From Dillenia suffruticosa (Eukaryota > Streptophyta > Magnoliopsida > Dilleniales > Dilleniaceae): a DNA stretch of 64,000 nt. The translations under genes and the position numbers were made by a program. The notes beneath the pieces were generated by a model, which saw only the letters and a list, made by a program, of their open reading frames with translations, had not been told where the DNA came from and searched no databases. The stretch is from assembly GCA_033439265.1 (NCBI GenBank), contig JAVTVX010000024.1:19824501-19888500 (forward strand), written 5' to 3'. Position 1 is the first letter of the stretch. Every line of letters begins with the position of its first letter. Shown here one piece after another: positions 47,118 to 59,039 of the stretch.

Positions 47118-47354
47118 ATGGATGGTGTGGTTGTTGCTGTAGATGATTATTGTGATCCAAGCTTGGTGTTTGTCTGTGGGAAGAGGAAGCTGAGAAGATT
47201 GTTTTGGAGGGTTAGAGTTGAAATAAAGAGAAAGATGAAGAAGAGTATCAGTGGTTATGGTCACTCCAAGTCAAAAAGGGGTTTCAGACTCAACTATGAC
47301 CCTTTTAATTATGCTCTCAACTTTGATGACGGATATCATGGATTCTTCTGCTAA
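47118..47354 (+). CDS. small basic plant protein, 78 residues, function unknown
   Basis: Intronless frame with good start context (GGAAAATGGATGG) and TATA box. The protein begins MDGVVVAVDDYCDPSLVFVCGKRKLRR, has a very basic middle (VRVEIKRKMKKS) and ends RLNYDPFNYALNFDDGYHGFFC. The C-terminal YDPFxYALNFDDG motif recurs in many small uncharacterised plant proteins, as I recall; no function is known to me. No signal peptide or membrane segment. Its clear start and end and the family-like motif support a real gene over a chance frame. Confidence 0.75.
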   Translation: MDGVVVAVDDYCDPSLVFVCGKRKLRRLFWRVRVEIKRKMKKSISGYGHSKSKRGFRLNYDPFNYALNFDDGYHGFFC

Positions 47355-47468
47355 TCCACTCCAATTTACTCTTTTCTTTTTAGAAAAATAAAGTATAGTT
47401 CAACAATTAGTGGTATGGTACTAGTTCTTTCTTTTTTTTTCCCCTTCTTTTTTGGCTGACTAATTTCT

Positions 47469-47527
<59 letters not shown>

Positions 47528-48420
47528 GAATGCAGGAAAAATAGAAAAGAAAAAATCCAATTTCAAAAGGGTATATTAGATGTTGGCACAATTCTTCCAA
47601 TATGGGGAAGATATCAAGAATTTGAGATGGGCATACTTGATCAATTTTACTTCAATTATGTATGTGATATTTTTACCCTTTTGGGGTTTGAATGAAAATT
47701 GGGATTTTCCTTATATAAGAATAAGATGAGTGCATTTATATTTGGTTAGAGATTGAGATATACCGGTTCATTCTCTTCTGTATTGCAATAAAGCGGAGAT
47801 TATGCATGTTTGTACGTTTGGATAGCAGAAAGATGCAGTCTGTGTAGTCCCCATCTCTCTCATAATCTGTTTTAAGAAAACTTCCACAACTTGGATTTTC
47901 CTATTTTCCTCATTTTGGAATTTGGTCTCATTAATAAGATTGTTTGGTAGAGATATATTTTATATATTTTTTATTTTGATAATTCTGAGTATTTCAGTAA
48001 TTACTTTGAACCAAAATCTTTATTTTGACAGCAACTTCTCTCTCGTTGAACCCACACTCCTTTTCAACCAAAGTCTTCACTTCGTATTTTTCACTCTTTC
48101 AATCGATTCTTCTGCAATACCCACAATGAATACGGCAACCATATCACTAGAAGAGGCCGGAGGAATTGCTAGGGTAGTAGCCGATGAAGATGACTCAGAC
48201 AAGTCTAGCTCCATTACATGTCTTAAATTCTTAGTTTTAAAAATCTGCTATGACTTTAATTATTATTATTATTATTATTTGGTAAAAATAATAATTAGAC
48301 AAGCAATAAAGGAATAGGAAATATACCCATTGAATCAAATTTCTAACCACAAAAATAAAACAAGTAGAAAATTTGTTTTTGTCGTACAAGCAACGAAGCA
48401 AATGATGCAAAAGCAACGGA
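47355..48420. other. 3' flank and intergenic region with (CT)n microsatellite
   Basis: A long (CT)n tract runs at 47471-47525. A 131-codon plus-strand frame (47922-48317) includes MNTATISLEEAGGIARVVADED, which could be a relic, but the rest is low-complexity; it is not called as a gene. Confidence 0.45.
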
Positions 48421-48439
48421 CTCAAATACACCAAAGCAT

Positions 48440-48865
48440 GCATGAGAAACGAAATCTTCAATGCAGGGGACAAAATTCATGATGTCATGGTATATGTTCA
48501 AGACACCGGCAGTTAACACTCGTTCTTTGAATCTTCAAATGTACCATGAAGTTCACCAGTCTTATTTCCTACTCTAGTCATCTCTTTCCCAATGTAGTAG
48601 TCTTTTTCAGGCTTTGATCAAGGTAGACATCCATCCATTTGAGAGAAACCCACATATGCCCAAGAACCATTTGGGGAAACAAGCTTTTTAGCCTTCATGT
48701 TCGCTCTTAGATAGGCCAAAATCTCTATCAGCCTCATATCTTCTGAGCAAGCCATGAGCAGCATTCCATCATTTGAGGTTGAATTTGTTGGGAGTGTGGT
48801 GAGAGTTTCTTGGAAGTTTTTGATGCCATAGATGCGGGATTATTTCTTAAAGGAGGGAGGAACAA
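48440..48865 (-). pseudogene. degraded coding fragment, unknown family
   Basis: One minus-strand frame reads LPTNSTSNDGMLLMACSED followed by MRLIEILAYLRANMKAKKL and SPNGSWAYVGF for about 60 codons, then a stop, then KDYYIGKEMTRVGNKTGELHG in the same frame. The composition is protein-like and unlike the surrounding sequence, so a broken gene copy is likely. I cannot name the family. Confidence 0.4.
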
Positions 48866-48869
48866 GGGG

Positions 48870-49304
48870 CTTGGTTGGCTCGTGGAGGTGCCGAGACTAG
48901 GAAAGGCACTATTTTTTATTTTTTGGTACAGAAGAAAGGCACTATGTGTGTTATGGTTCACCAGTTTTGCAATAATTTTGAAGTTCATGCATTAACTACA
49001 AGGAAATTTACCTGGAAAGTCGGACTTAGGGTACCTCTTTGTAGTGATATGGTTGTTCTGTAATAAAATCATTTAGTCGACAAATTTTGATTTTTGCTCT
49101 ATTGTTTAATATGCAAGGAGACACCATGTCAAAATCTTGAAAAAATGATATCGTGTAGCTTTTGACCAATTGTAATAGTGTATCTACGGCGTGCATTTTC
49201 CTTTATCTTGTGGTGAAGCATATCAACAGGAAAAAAATAAAAATAAAAATTGATCGACTTATAAGCTACAGTACACTGCATTAGCTTTAAGATCTTGTCT
49301 TCGC
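48870..49304. other. intergenic stretch before copia 3
   Basis: No gene seen; short overlapping frames on both strands are chance. Confidence 0.4.
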
Positions 49305-49648
49305 TATTGAACTTGAACAAGGGTAAAAAGAAATCTCATAAGATACTCATAATAGGATAAGGTAACTTTTCAACTCTCTTTCAAAGACTATATAAAATCA
49401 TTACCAATTTATAATAATATTTAGATATACCAAGAGACTTCTAATAATTACATCATAACTCTTTGAGTGCCTACATTTATTTTTTTAATATAAAAAACTA
49501 ATGACTTTTCATATGACCCTAATAACTCTAGACTCTTGAAATACACCATAATGACTCTACATTCTTGACATGACTTTAGACTATTCTACCTTGAGACTCT
49601 TGGTCTCCTTTATTTTCTGCAAAATAAGAAAATATATTAATTCTATCA
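49305..49648 (-). repeat. copia 3 left (3') LTR
   Basis: Bounded inward by CTCCCCCTTAATGTAC, the polypurine tract on the minus strand. Confidence 0.9.
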
Positions 49649-49689
49649 CTCCCCCTTAATGTACTTTCTTCTCTCAAACTCTCTCTCTC

Positions 49690-50242
49690 TGTATGACTTC
49701 TCTACACCAAGCTTTTCCCTCAGTAGCCGAAACTTATCCTTTGGTAATGTCTTCGTGAAAATGCCTGCCCCTTGCTCTTCAAATATGCAATACTTCAAGG
49801 TAACTTCATTTTCCTCTATTGCATTTCTGATAAAATGGTACTTGATGGCAATGTGTTTTGCCCGACTATGCTACACTGGATTTTTGGCTAATGCAATGGC
49901 TGATTTGTTGTCATAGTAAATATTAGTTGCAACATCCTGTTTATCTTTCATATCCTCCAATATTCTTCTCAACCAAATTGCTTGAAAAGTTATCATTGCA
50001 GCTGAAACATATTCAGCCTCTGCAGATGATTGAGCCACAGATTGTTGCTTCTTTGAGCACCATGAAATAGCTCCTGAACCAATCATAAAAATATACCCAG
50101 ATGTACTCTTCCTGTCATCCACACAACCGGCCCAATCACTATCACAAAACCCCTGCAACTCTAATTTTTCGCTGCTGCAATTTTTTAATTCCATAGCCCT
50201 TTGTTCCTTGCACATACCATAACACCCTTTTGCCTGCTCCAT
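49690..50242 (-). pseudogene. copia 3 RNase H
   Basis: [42 protein letters not shown] and [15 protein letters not shown] keep the catalytic Asp/Glu/Asp pattern; a stop follows the last motif. Confidence 0.88.
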
Positions 50243-51075
50243 AGTGAAAATGGCTAGGACAATACATAAAATGTGACAACAAACTTACTGCAAACATAAT
50301 ATCCGGCCTGGTTGCTGTAAGATACAACAAGTTACCAATCAAGCTGCTATACATCCTTTCATCAACATTTCTTCCATCATCATCTTTTTTCAATTTTCAT
50401 TCAACATCATTGGAGTATCAACTGGTTTGTACCCTTGCATCTCAAATTTTGTCAGAATTTTTTCTGCATAATTTTCTTGATATATAAATACCTTATTTTC
50501 ACATTGATAAATCTACATTCCAAGAAAATGATACAATAGCCCCAAATCACTCATTTCATATCTCTTCATCATGTCTTCTTTAAATTCTTCAACCATTCTT
50601 TGATTATTGCCGCTAAATACCAAATCATCAACAAACAAAACAATAACAAGAATGTTCATACCTTGCTCTTCACATATAAAGTTGGCTCACACATGCTCTT
50701 CTTGAATTCATTATTGATGAAGTAGTTATCAATTTGACTATACCATGCCCGTGGAACTTGTTTTAAGCCATATAATGCTTTCTTCAATTTAAGCACTTTG
50801 CCCTCTGCATTCTTAGCAATAAAATCAGCTGGTTGCTTTACATAGACCTCCTCCTTTAACTCACCATTCATAAATACAGATTTCACATCTAATTGATAAA
50901 GTTTTCAACCTTCTTGAACAGCCAATGCTATTTACATCGTGATGGTATCAAGCCTTGCAACTAGAGCAAAGACTTCATTAAAATCCACTCCCATTTGTTG
51001 TGCATATCCCTTGGCAACCAATCTTGCTTTATTTTTCTGAACAGAACCATCTGCATTATGCTTCACTTTTTAAAC
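50142..51075 (-). pseudogene. copia 3 reverse transcriptase
   Basis: [19 protein letters not shown] and [16 protein letters not shown] are intact; the catalytic VLFVDDLVFSGNN is present just after a frame break. [27 protein letters not shown] ends the domain. Several stops interrupt it. Confidence 0.88.
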
Positions 51076-52194
51076 CTACTTCACACCGATTACTTCTTTA
51101 TCTTTTGGTTTATCTACCAGCTCCCAAGCCTTGTTCTTTTCAATGGCTTCAATCTCCTCTTCCATTGCTCTCCTACAGTCTTTCTTTCTCATGGCTTCTT
51201 CAAAACTTTTTTGTTCAACAATGCACAAATTGCATCTTGCATAAACATCACTCAATCTCCTCATCTTGATAGGAGTTGAGCTAGGTGTTGAAGAGCTTGA
51301 ACCAGGAGAACTTGTATCTATTTCTGGACCAATTGCATCTTCTTCATCTGGCTTTTGCAGCAAAATCATCTTTGGCCCATTCCTGCTCTCCTGCGATTCA
51401 TTTTCCCACTTCCACTTCTTATCTTCATCAAATACGACATCTTTACTTATGATCACAGAATTTCTTTCAAAACTATACAATCTGTAGCCTTTAAAAGCCA
51501 AATTATACCCTAAAAAAATACATTTCTCACTATCCTCATCACGTTTTATCCTCTTTTCTTTTGAAATCTGATCAAAACATATACCACCAAAGATCTTGAG
51601 ATGACTAACCAAAGGTTTTCTGTCTCTCCAAGCTTCAAATGGCGTCATCTCCTTCAATGCACTTGTGCAGCACCGATTGATTAAATTTATAGCTGTATTA
51701 ACCGCTTCAGCCCAAAACTTCTTAGGCAAATTTTTCTGAAATAACATGGATTTAGCCATCTCCATTACTATTTGATTCTTCCTCTCAGATACCCCGTTTT
51801 GTTGTGATGAATAAGCCACCGTCAACTGCCTTTCAACCCCTTCATCTTCACAAAATTATTGAAACTCTTTTGAAGTATACTTCTTTCCTCTGTCACTTCT
51901 CAACACCTTGATCTTCTTATCACTTTGATTCTCAACAAGATTTTTAAACCTTTTGAAAATACTGAACACCTCCGATTTATTTCTCATAAAATAAATCCAA
52001 GTCATCCTGTTGTAATCATCTATAAACAAAATAAAATACCAATTTTCATTCTGTGAAGGTGTCTTCATCGGTCCACACACATCTGTATGCATAAGTCCAA
52101 GCTTTTCTTTTGCTCTCCAAGCCACTCCTTTAGGAAATGATTGTCTATGTCCCTTCACAAACTCCAATTTTATCATGAATATTCGGGAGACCAT
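51076..52194 (-). pseudogene. copia 3 integrase
   Basis: First frame: MHTDVCGPM and FIDDYNRMTW (first Asp), VLRSDRGKKYTSKEF (second Asp, with GGEY changed to GKKY). After a stop the second frame continues TVAYSSQQNGVSERKN (catalytic Glu), FWAEAVNTAINLINRC, FEAWRDRKP, the FLGY segment and a Ser-rich linker with PGSSSSTPSS, reaching AMEEEIEAIEKNKAWELVDKP at the start of the reverse transcriptase. Confidence 0.9.
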
Positions 52195-52333
52195 GTACCA
52201 TGCCTTTTTGTTGCATTATCTTCAGGTTTTGAAAATTCAAATGACCAAATCTATAATGCCACAACCAGCTATCATCCTCCAAATTAGCCTTCATAGACTT
52301 CTCTGCTGGATATTTAAAATTGAGAGGAAAATA

Positions 52334-52777
52334 TCATTTCTGTATTTCCACTTTGGCTAAAATATTTTGAGAAGGACTTTTGTCATAAATTATGCAATAG
52401 TTATCCTCAAAATGAAGAGAATAATTATGCTCAAGCAACTGACCAAAACACAGCAAATTAGCATCAGTATCAGGCACATAAAGAACTTCTTGAATCTTCT
52501 TGACTCCATATTTGGTTTGAATAGCAACTGTACCAAGCCCTTCTGCATTCATACATTCTCCATTGCCAATTTTCAATTTTGAATGGAAGTTTGTATCCAA
52601 ACCACAAAAAATACTTCTTTCAGATGTCATGTGATTACCACAAGCACTATCAACATAGCAATGATCATCCTTTTTTTCAATTGCACTTTGACAAGTATAA
52701 AACCTATTATCTTCTGCATCACACTCTTCCATTATCTTGACTTGCTGATTAACATTTACTTTGCAATCTTTCTTCAA
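52334..52777 (-). pseudogene. copia 3 protease and pre-integrase region
   Basis: YVDSACGNHMTS is the active-site variant usual in this copia branch (DSACSNHMT-type). IGNGECMNAEGLGTV, EVLYVPDTDANLLCFGQLL fit the protease fold; the frame stays open for 147 codons and joins the pre-integrase part. Confidence 0.85.
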
Positions 52778-52810
52778 GTGACCAAACCTTTTGTAATTAA
52801 AACATTGTGG

Positions 52811-53699
52811 TCAGCCTTTGTGATAGCAATATTTTGCTATATGCCCTGGTTTGTCACAAATGAAACATTTTTTAAACGAATCTTCTTCATTGTTCTTCCT
52901 CTCCCTTCCTCTAAATTCACCTCTGCCTCTATCTCTTCCCCTTGAATTTCTGCCTTTACCTTTGTCTCGTCTACTACTTCTAACCAAATTATTTTGTTTT
53001 TCTTCACTAGACATTCCTTGACTTTTTGAACCAAGCATAAGTTTAGATTGAAATGCACTTTGTACATCTTTTTCACCACGATAAATCAATCTTTGCTCAA
53101 ATGTTTTTAGTCAACCCATCAACTCCTGAATACTCATAGTCGTTAGATTTTTTATTTCTTCTATCACATCAACTTTGGAGTTAAACTTTTCAGGCAAACA
53201 TATTAGCACTTTTCATTTATCTTCTTATCAGTAATCTCCTCACCATTTGCCTTTATTTGATTTACCAATTCAATCAATCTAGTGAAGAACTCTTGCACCG
53301 ATTCATTTTCTTTCATTTTAATATTCTCAAACTCCCTTCTAAGAGATTGAAGTTTTATCAACCATACATGAAGATCTCCCTGAAATTCTTCTTGCAGAAT
53401 ATCCCACGCCTGCTTCGCCTTCGTCGCTCTCATGATTTTGAGAAAAATTGTTCAGAAAATCCCCTCTGAATCATGGAAAGAACAGCTGCATCAATATATT
53501 TCTTCTCTCTTATCTCCTTTCTTTGACCTGCCGTCAAAGTTGATGGTGATTCTGGCTCTCTGACTCCATTTTCCACAAGCTTCCACACATCTAATGACTC
53601 AAGAAGAGTCTTCACTTTGACATACCAAAAATCATAATTTTCTCCTGTAAAAATAGGGATTTGGATTGCACTAAAATTGACAATAGAAGAACTTGACAT
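52811..53699 (-). pseudogene. copia 3 gag
   Basis: Starts MSSSSIVNFSAIQIPIF with GENYDFWYVKVKTLLES, the common N-terminus of plant copia gag (DUF4219-like). A frame change at about 53430 leads to AKQAWDILQEEFQGD, then a further break and an Arg/Gly-rich stretch before the single zinc knuckle CFICDKPGHIAKYC. Confidence 0.88.
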
Positions 53700-53739
53700 C
53701 TATATTTCAAAAATCACGGAACCTCTCTTGGATCTCCAG

Positions 53740-53751
53740 GCTCTAATACCA
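53740..53751 (-). promoter_or_regulatory. copia 3 primer binding site
   Basis: Minus strand TGGTATTAGAGC, one change from the tRNA-Met-type site, four bases inside the LTR. Confidence 0.85.
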
Positions 53752-53755
53752 ATTT

Positions 53756-54099
53756 TGTTGAACTTGAACTAGGCTAGAGAGAAATCTCATAAGATACTCA
53801 TAATGGAATAGAGTGACTTTTCAACTCTCTTTCAAAGATTACATAAAATCACTACCAATTTATAGTAGTACTTAGGCATACCAAGAGACTCATAATAATT
53901 ACACCATGACTCTTTGAATACCTCCATTTATTTTTTTGATATAAGAAATTCATGACTCTTCACATGACCCTAATAACTCTAGACTCTTGAAATTCATCAT
54001 AATGTCTCTAGACTCTTGACATGACTTTAGACTATCCTACCTTGAGACTCTTGGTCTCCTTTATTTTCTACAAAATAAGAAAGTACATTAATTCTATCA
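53756..54099 (-). repeat. copia 3 right (5') LTR
   Basis: Keeps the TG...CA ends. Shares with its partner ATCTCATAAGATACTCATAAT and GAGACTCTTGGTCTCC. Confidence 0.9.
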
Positions 54100-54104
54100 T
54101 TCGT

Positions 54105-55455
54105 TAATTGATCTTCATGTATTGTGAAATTTTAGCTGTACATACACTTTTTTTTATTATTTTTTTTTCATTGGCCGTGAGGATCTGAATCATAGTCTTG
54201 AAATTCTCCGAACGGTAGTGGGAGATGTGGTGACATTGACATGATTGATTTGAAAGGTCAAGAAATGCCTAACATAAATGTGATTTCTTAGTTCACAGTA
54301 TTTTGGGTTTTTCTTTGGAATACCCTTTTGTTGTTTGCTTATAAAAATTAATCACGTGACAATACAATGTTATATTCTAACTCTCAGTGTCTGCATAACA
54401 CATAGGCATACTTTCTGCCTCAACATAAATGGTTAAATGTACTTTGGTTTGGTATTTTTTGTGAGATTAGCACCCCAATGAGTTAATCACCCATGTTCCA
54501 TATGCTTTCCTACTTTATGAGTTTCATTGGCCGTCTGGATGAGAAGTTCAAACAAATTGTACTTAAGTGTTCTCTGTCTTGAATTTTACATGTTCCATAT
54601 GGGTTTATCGGGAACTAGGAGGAAGAGAGAGGCTCACCCTTACTTGGACTTTGGAACAAGCATGAGCCATTGCTTGTAGGGAGGATTTTCCAACCTCATG
54701 CAAGTGGGAGTGATGGAATTGTGGTTTCTAGCATGGGTATTAAGAAATATTGCCTATTGATGGGCCATTATGTATTTGCTTTAGTCGATGTTTTGTGTCT
54801 GTCCAATAACCAATTCAGAGTTTAGATAAACTTTTTATGAGTTTCCCTAACTTATTTTAAGATGATGGCATACGGGATGGTTGGAGAAATTATATTGATT
54901 TAAGAAGTCTGACTAAAGTGAAAATGCCATGATGCTGAGGTAATTGAGCAGGAAAATGAAGAACAGGAGAAAGTTGCTCTTTTGTATCCATAGTGGGTAT
55001 TGAAGCTAGCTTTACGGAGGAGGTTTGGAGCAGAGATCATAAAAACTTTAATGGTGGTAATGAGGATAGTTTAGTTTGTAGGATTAATATGAATGAGGCG
55101 CCTATTAAGCAGTAACGACATGCAAATCAAAGTCCAGTAGAAAATAAGATACAACCAACTCATGAGGCCAAAGAAAACAAGATAGCATGGTTAAGTATGG
55201 TTTCGCTTAGAATCATAGTCTTCCAAAAACACATTCTACTTGTTGGAGAGTTCATATTAATCATCTTACTGCCAATGAGCTTTAACTTAAGTGACACTAA
55301 TCTCTCTCCCCTTGTAATAGAGTCGGATTCGAGTTTCACTATGAATAAAAAAAAAATTATTATCTTACTGTGGACAAAAGCATCTGGCGACTTGTAATAA
55401 ATGGTTGATAATATGCACAACTTGTATGTTATTTTTGATTCCCAAAATACTGATC
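54105..55455. other. gene-free stretch between copia 3 and copia 4
   Basis: Parts near 54600-54770 and 54990-55110 are less AT-rich and could be relic coding sequence, but no frame or family is recognisable. Confidence 0.4.
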
Positions 55456-55456
55456 G

Positions 55457-55732
55457 TTAGATTTATTCCACATATATACACATGTGGAAGTGTGAAAATT
55501 AAATTATCAAAAATTTTCGGATCGTATCTCAATATATAGCTTTTAAAAAATCTGTAATCGTGAACCCTCGAACAACACGCATGATCAGGATAATGATCAC
55601 AAAATCGAACCACGAGCACTATGTCTCAATGCTTTAACCTTAAATTCGGTGATTTCAATGATGGAGAAAATTTCATACTTGAAATTTTCTTAATCCCTCG
55701 AATGTTTCTCAATTAATTTCTCTATTAAATTT
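55457..55732 (-). repeat. extra LTR-like fragment next to copia 4
   Basis: Starts GTTAGATTTATTCCACAT and shares with the copia 1 and copia 4 LTRs the phrases ACACATGTGGAAG-type, GATAATGATCAC-type and ATCCCTCGAATG. It stops where the copia 4 LTR begins (TATTAAATTTATTC). Probably the remnant of a related element or solo LTR; it is not the LTR of copia 4. Confidence 0.6.
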
Positions 55733-56250
55733 ATTCTACTACATGTGCATGTAGAAGCATGTAATTTAAATAGTTAGGAATTTTCAGGTAAATAGTTCAA
55801 TGTGTAGGTTTCTAAAAAATCAAATGAACCGCAAAGTGCGAAATTTCTCAACCAAAACTTTTGACTGGGATTGTGATCATAAAATCAAACCACCATCACA
55901 GATCCACGAGATCTCAACCCAAATTCTAATAAATCTAATATAACGAGAGAAATTTTCCTATTCGAAAATTTCTCAATCCCTCGAATGTACTTTTCATAAA
56001 TGTCTTAATCTTTCTCAACAATTCTCAATTGCTCTTGATTCACATATTCACCAATAATGTGCAGAGAGTTGAATCGTCTTCAAGACTCTTATTCTCCAAA
56101 GGTTAACTCACATAGGAGAGATTAGAGAGATTTTAGGAGATGTTAACTCATGTAGAATCATGGGATAACTTCCCATATTTAAAATTTAAATTATATTTTT
56201 TATTTTTTTTACTGTGGTAAAATGCCCCTACATGAACATATTTACCAATA
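55733..56250 (-). repeat. copia 4 left (3') LTR
   Basis: 518 bp; shares GGATTGTGATCATAAAATC-type and TTTAAAATTTAAATTATATTTTTT with the right LTR. Its inner end is placed by comparison with copia 1 (next to TCTTCCACTTGC). Confidence 0.75.
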
Positions 56251-57560
56251 TCTTCCACTTGCACACAAGGTCATTTTACATCCGTCATAAGATCATAACT
56301 CTAGTGATTTTTTATATCACCCTACTAGATTTTCATACAAAAATAGATATAATGTGATTGGCGAGTATACCTGTAAACAAAAACTTCTCAATACACCTAT
56401 TAAGATGATCGAGAAGTCACCGTTAGTACCAAAAAGAACTCGTTGTATCCCAAACTCAGTGCAATTATATCCATCGAGCCACATTTCTATCGAAAGTAAT
56501 CCATAATCATTTACTCGACTGTGTATTCACTATCATGTTTGAATCCCAATATAGATTAATATAACAAGTCAACTGGTGAATACTACACAGTAATATAATG
56601 TCAATTGGTTTTTCTCAAACTCGAATTCATCAGTTTTAATTCAGTTGTTTTCTTAAACCTACCCCTTATATCTCAATTATCTCCCAGACTATAGGTAAAC
56701 AGACTAAAATATCAAATACTGAATCAAGAATTTTAGAAACAGCCGAAAGTAATAAAAGTATTAAAGATCTCACCCAATGGATCTCAAGTCTTACACAGTG
56801 AGAACAGGGATCATGATTATACTATCATATCAAATAATATCTCCTATTATCCCATAATCGTCTTATCACACGTGGTATGAAACACGTGCCGTGGTATGAA
56901 ACACGTGCCGTGGTATAAAATACGTGCCACGTTATAAAATACGTGCCACGGTATAAAATACGTGCCGCGGTGTTATTCCTCTATCTCTAAAAAATGCATA
57001 TGTTAGATTTTTCTAACACTGTGTAGGTGTGAGACTCAGTATATATATAAGATTTTATCTAAAAATCTTAGAAAGAATATCTCAAAAACAATATCACTAG
57101 ATCTCAAAGCTGACTACTTACAAATAATATGGATGTAAATATGTTCATGTTGATCTTATTGCATATAACCTCATCCGGAATATGTATTAGAGCAACTTAT
57201 GTTCTAACAGAGCCATTCTCAAAATTTTTTACAATTAGAAACTGTATCATCCCCGCTCACTTAGAACTGGAGGTGGTCACTCGTGTGAGAGAGTCGACCA
57301 CACCTGCTTGACATATCTTTTATCATAACACACTATAAAATATATGACAATAAACAAGTGTTACAAATAAAATTGTGATTTAATAATGTACGCATGTCAT
57401 ATATATAAAACAATAAGTATTATAATTAGTACATAATGAGAAATGATAAAATACACGTAAACCTAATAATTCCCTATGTTTTACAAAGAAATCTCTCGTA
57501 ATAAATTTTGTAAAGAGATCAGTCATCATACTGTGTAGAAATGTAGTTAATCGTCATTAC
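56251..57560 (-). other. copia 4 long 3' non-coding region
   Basis: Collinear with the copia 1 3' region (shared TTTTCATAC and GGTAAACAGA phrases, and the antisense frame at 57129-57311). It includes the 19-bp tandem at 56871-56965. Confidence 0.65.
56871..56965 (+). repeat. 19-bp tandem repeat, five copies
   Basis: Units of CGTGGTATGAAACACGTGC and its variant CACGGTATAAAATACGTGC in exact 19-base steps. Copia 1 has only one such unit at the same place (22820-22840), so the expansion happened in copia 4. Confidence 0.92.
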
Positions 57561-57635
57561 ACTCTTTTTGATAATATCTCTCACAAAATGGTATTTGATA
57601 TTAATGTGTTTGATTTTACTATGATATTTAGGGTT

Positions 57636-57960
57636 TCAGTCGTAGGCAATGGCGGGCTGAATATCACAATAAATTATCATTGATCTCTTACTATCTGCCA
57701 TATCTCCTAAGTCGTTCAGAAATCTCTGAAACCAAACATTCTCATGAACTATCGCTGAGCATGCGAAAAACTCAGTCTTTATCTTAAATAGAGATACACA
57801 TATTTGCTTATTATTTTTCCAAGATATGACACCATTTTTTAGTAAGACAACAAAAACTGATATCGATTTGCGTCCATCCAAATCACTACCCTAGTCGGCA
57901 TTCGAATACCCAACAAAACGCAACTCACTTCCTTCGTAACAGAAGGAGAAATTTATAGTT
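57636..57960 (-). pseudogene. copia 4 RNase H remains
   Basis: DGRKSISVFVVLLKNG, ISWKNNKQ and YCDIQPAIAY follow the copia 1 RNase H; the first Asp segment (SDADW) is outside the open frame. Confidence 0.78.
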
Positions 57961-58239
57961 TTCTTGAAACATCTTAGAATTCTTTTCACTACTCTTCAGT
58001 AATCCCTTCTAAAATTCGATTGATACCTACTTACCAAATCGACTACAAAACAAATATCTAACCTTATATGCCTCAATGCAAATACTAGATTACCCATTAC
58101 ACTAGCATAAGAGATTATACTCATCTCCCTTATTTCTTCCTAAGTTTTAAAGTAAATGTCAAGATTCAGATCTTCACCTTTAGCAATAAAAGTATTTATT
58201 AGGTTGCAATTACTTATATCGAAATGTTAAGAATCTTCC

Positions 58240-59030
58240 TAATGTAGGACTCTTGTAAAAGAGTCTAACACTATTCTCGAGCGATTCTTATGAATTCAAA
58301 CTTCGAGAATGAACTAAATCTCACCCATATCCTTCATATGAAAGATAATAACCATATTTTAATGGTTATCAGATACTCTTTGTTGTACTCTGCTAACAAA
58401 AAGTCACCCACATATAAAAATATGATCACAAAAGAGCTACTAGAACGTATTAGGTACACGCAATGATCTTCCTTGATTATTACAAACCTATAAGATATCA
58501 CCCTCTCGTGAAATCTCAGGTACCACTACCTGGATGATTTGTTAAGCTCGTATATCGACTTTCGAGTTGACAAACCTAATCCTCTTGACCTTTTAGAACG
58601 AACTCAAAGAGTTGTTCCATGTAGTTCTTCTCATCCAAACTTTTGTTAAGGAAAGCAATTTTTATGTCCATCTGGTATAATTTCAGATCCATATTTACGA
58701 CAATCGCTAAACATAAATGGATCGAGAAAAATTTGATTATTGGGGAGAAAGTCTCCTTATAGTCCACGCTCTTAATCTAAATGTAACCATTGGTTACCAT
58801 ACGAGTTTTATACTTCTCCATTGATTCGTCAACCTTTATCTTGATCTTGAGAACCCATTTGTTCCCAATATCCTTTCTGCCCCTAAGCAAATCAACTAGA
58901 TCTTAGACTCAGTTGATTCTCATTGATTCGTTCTCTTCATCTATGGCCTTCAACAAATGGTCATTCGTAGAACACTTGAGAGTCTCTTGAATCGCTTTAG
59001 ATTCCTCATCATCTTCAAGGGTCACAATAA
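58240..59030 (-). pseudogene. copia 4 reverse transcriptase remains
   Basis: MDYKETFSPIIKF, LYQMDIKIAFLNKSLDEKN and YMEQLFEFVLKG match copia 1 (including a stretch lost there). The region of the YVDD motif is too decayed to read reliably. Confidence 0.75.
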
Positions 59031-59039
59031 AGGTTTCAC

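Larger units (their letters stand above)
49305..54099 (-). mobile_element. copia 3: full-length Ty1/copia retrotransposon, best preserved, inactive
   Basis: Equal-length LTRs (344 bp each) begin TGTTGAACTTGAAC (right) or TATTGAACTTGAAC (left) and end TTCTATCA. Target duplication is TTCGC left and TTCGT right, allowing one change. All five domains are in copia order on the minus strand and long frames remain, but gag, integrase and reverse transcriptase are each cut by stops or frameshifts. By eye roughly one LTR base in nine differs. Confidence 0.93.

Noticed and set aside
47922..48317. Plus-strand 131-codon frame
   Set aside because: Mostly AT-driven hydrophobic residues and a Tyr run from a (TTA)n tract; only a short part looks protein-like.
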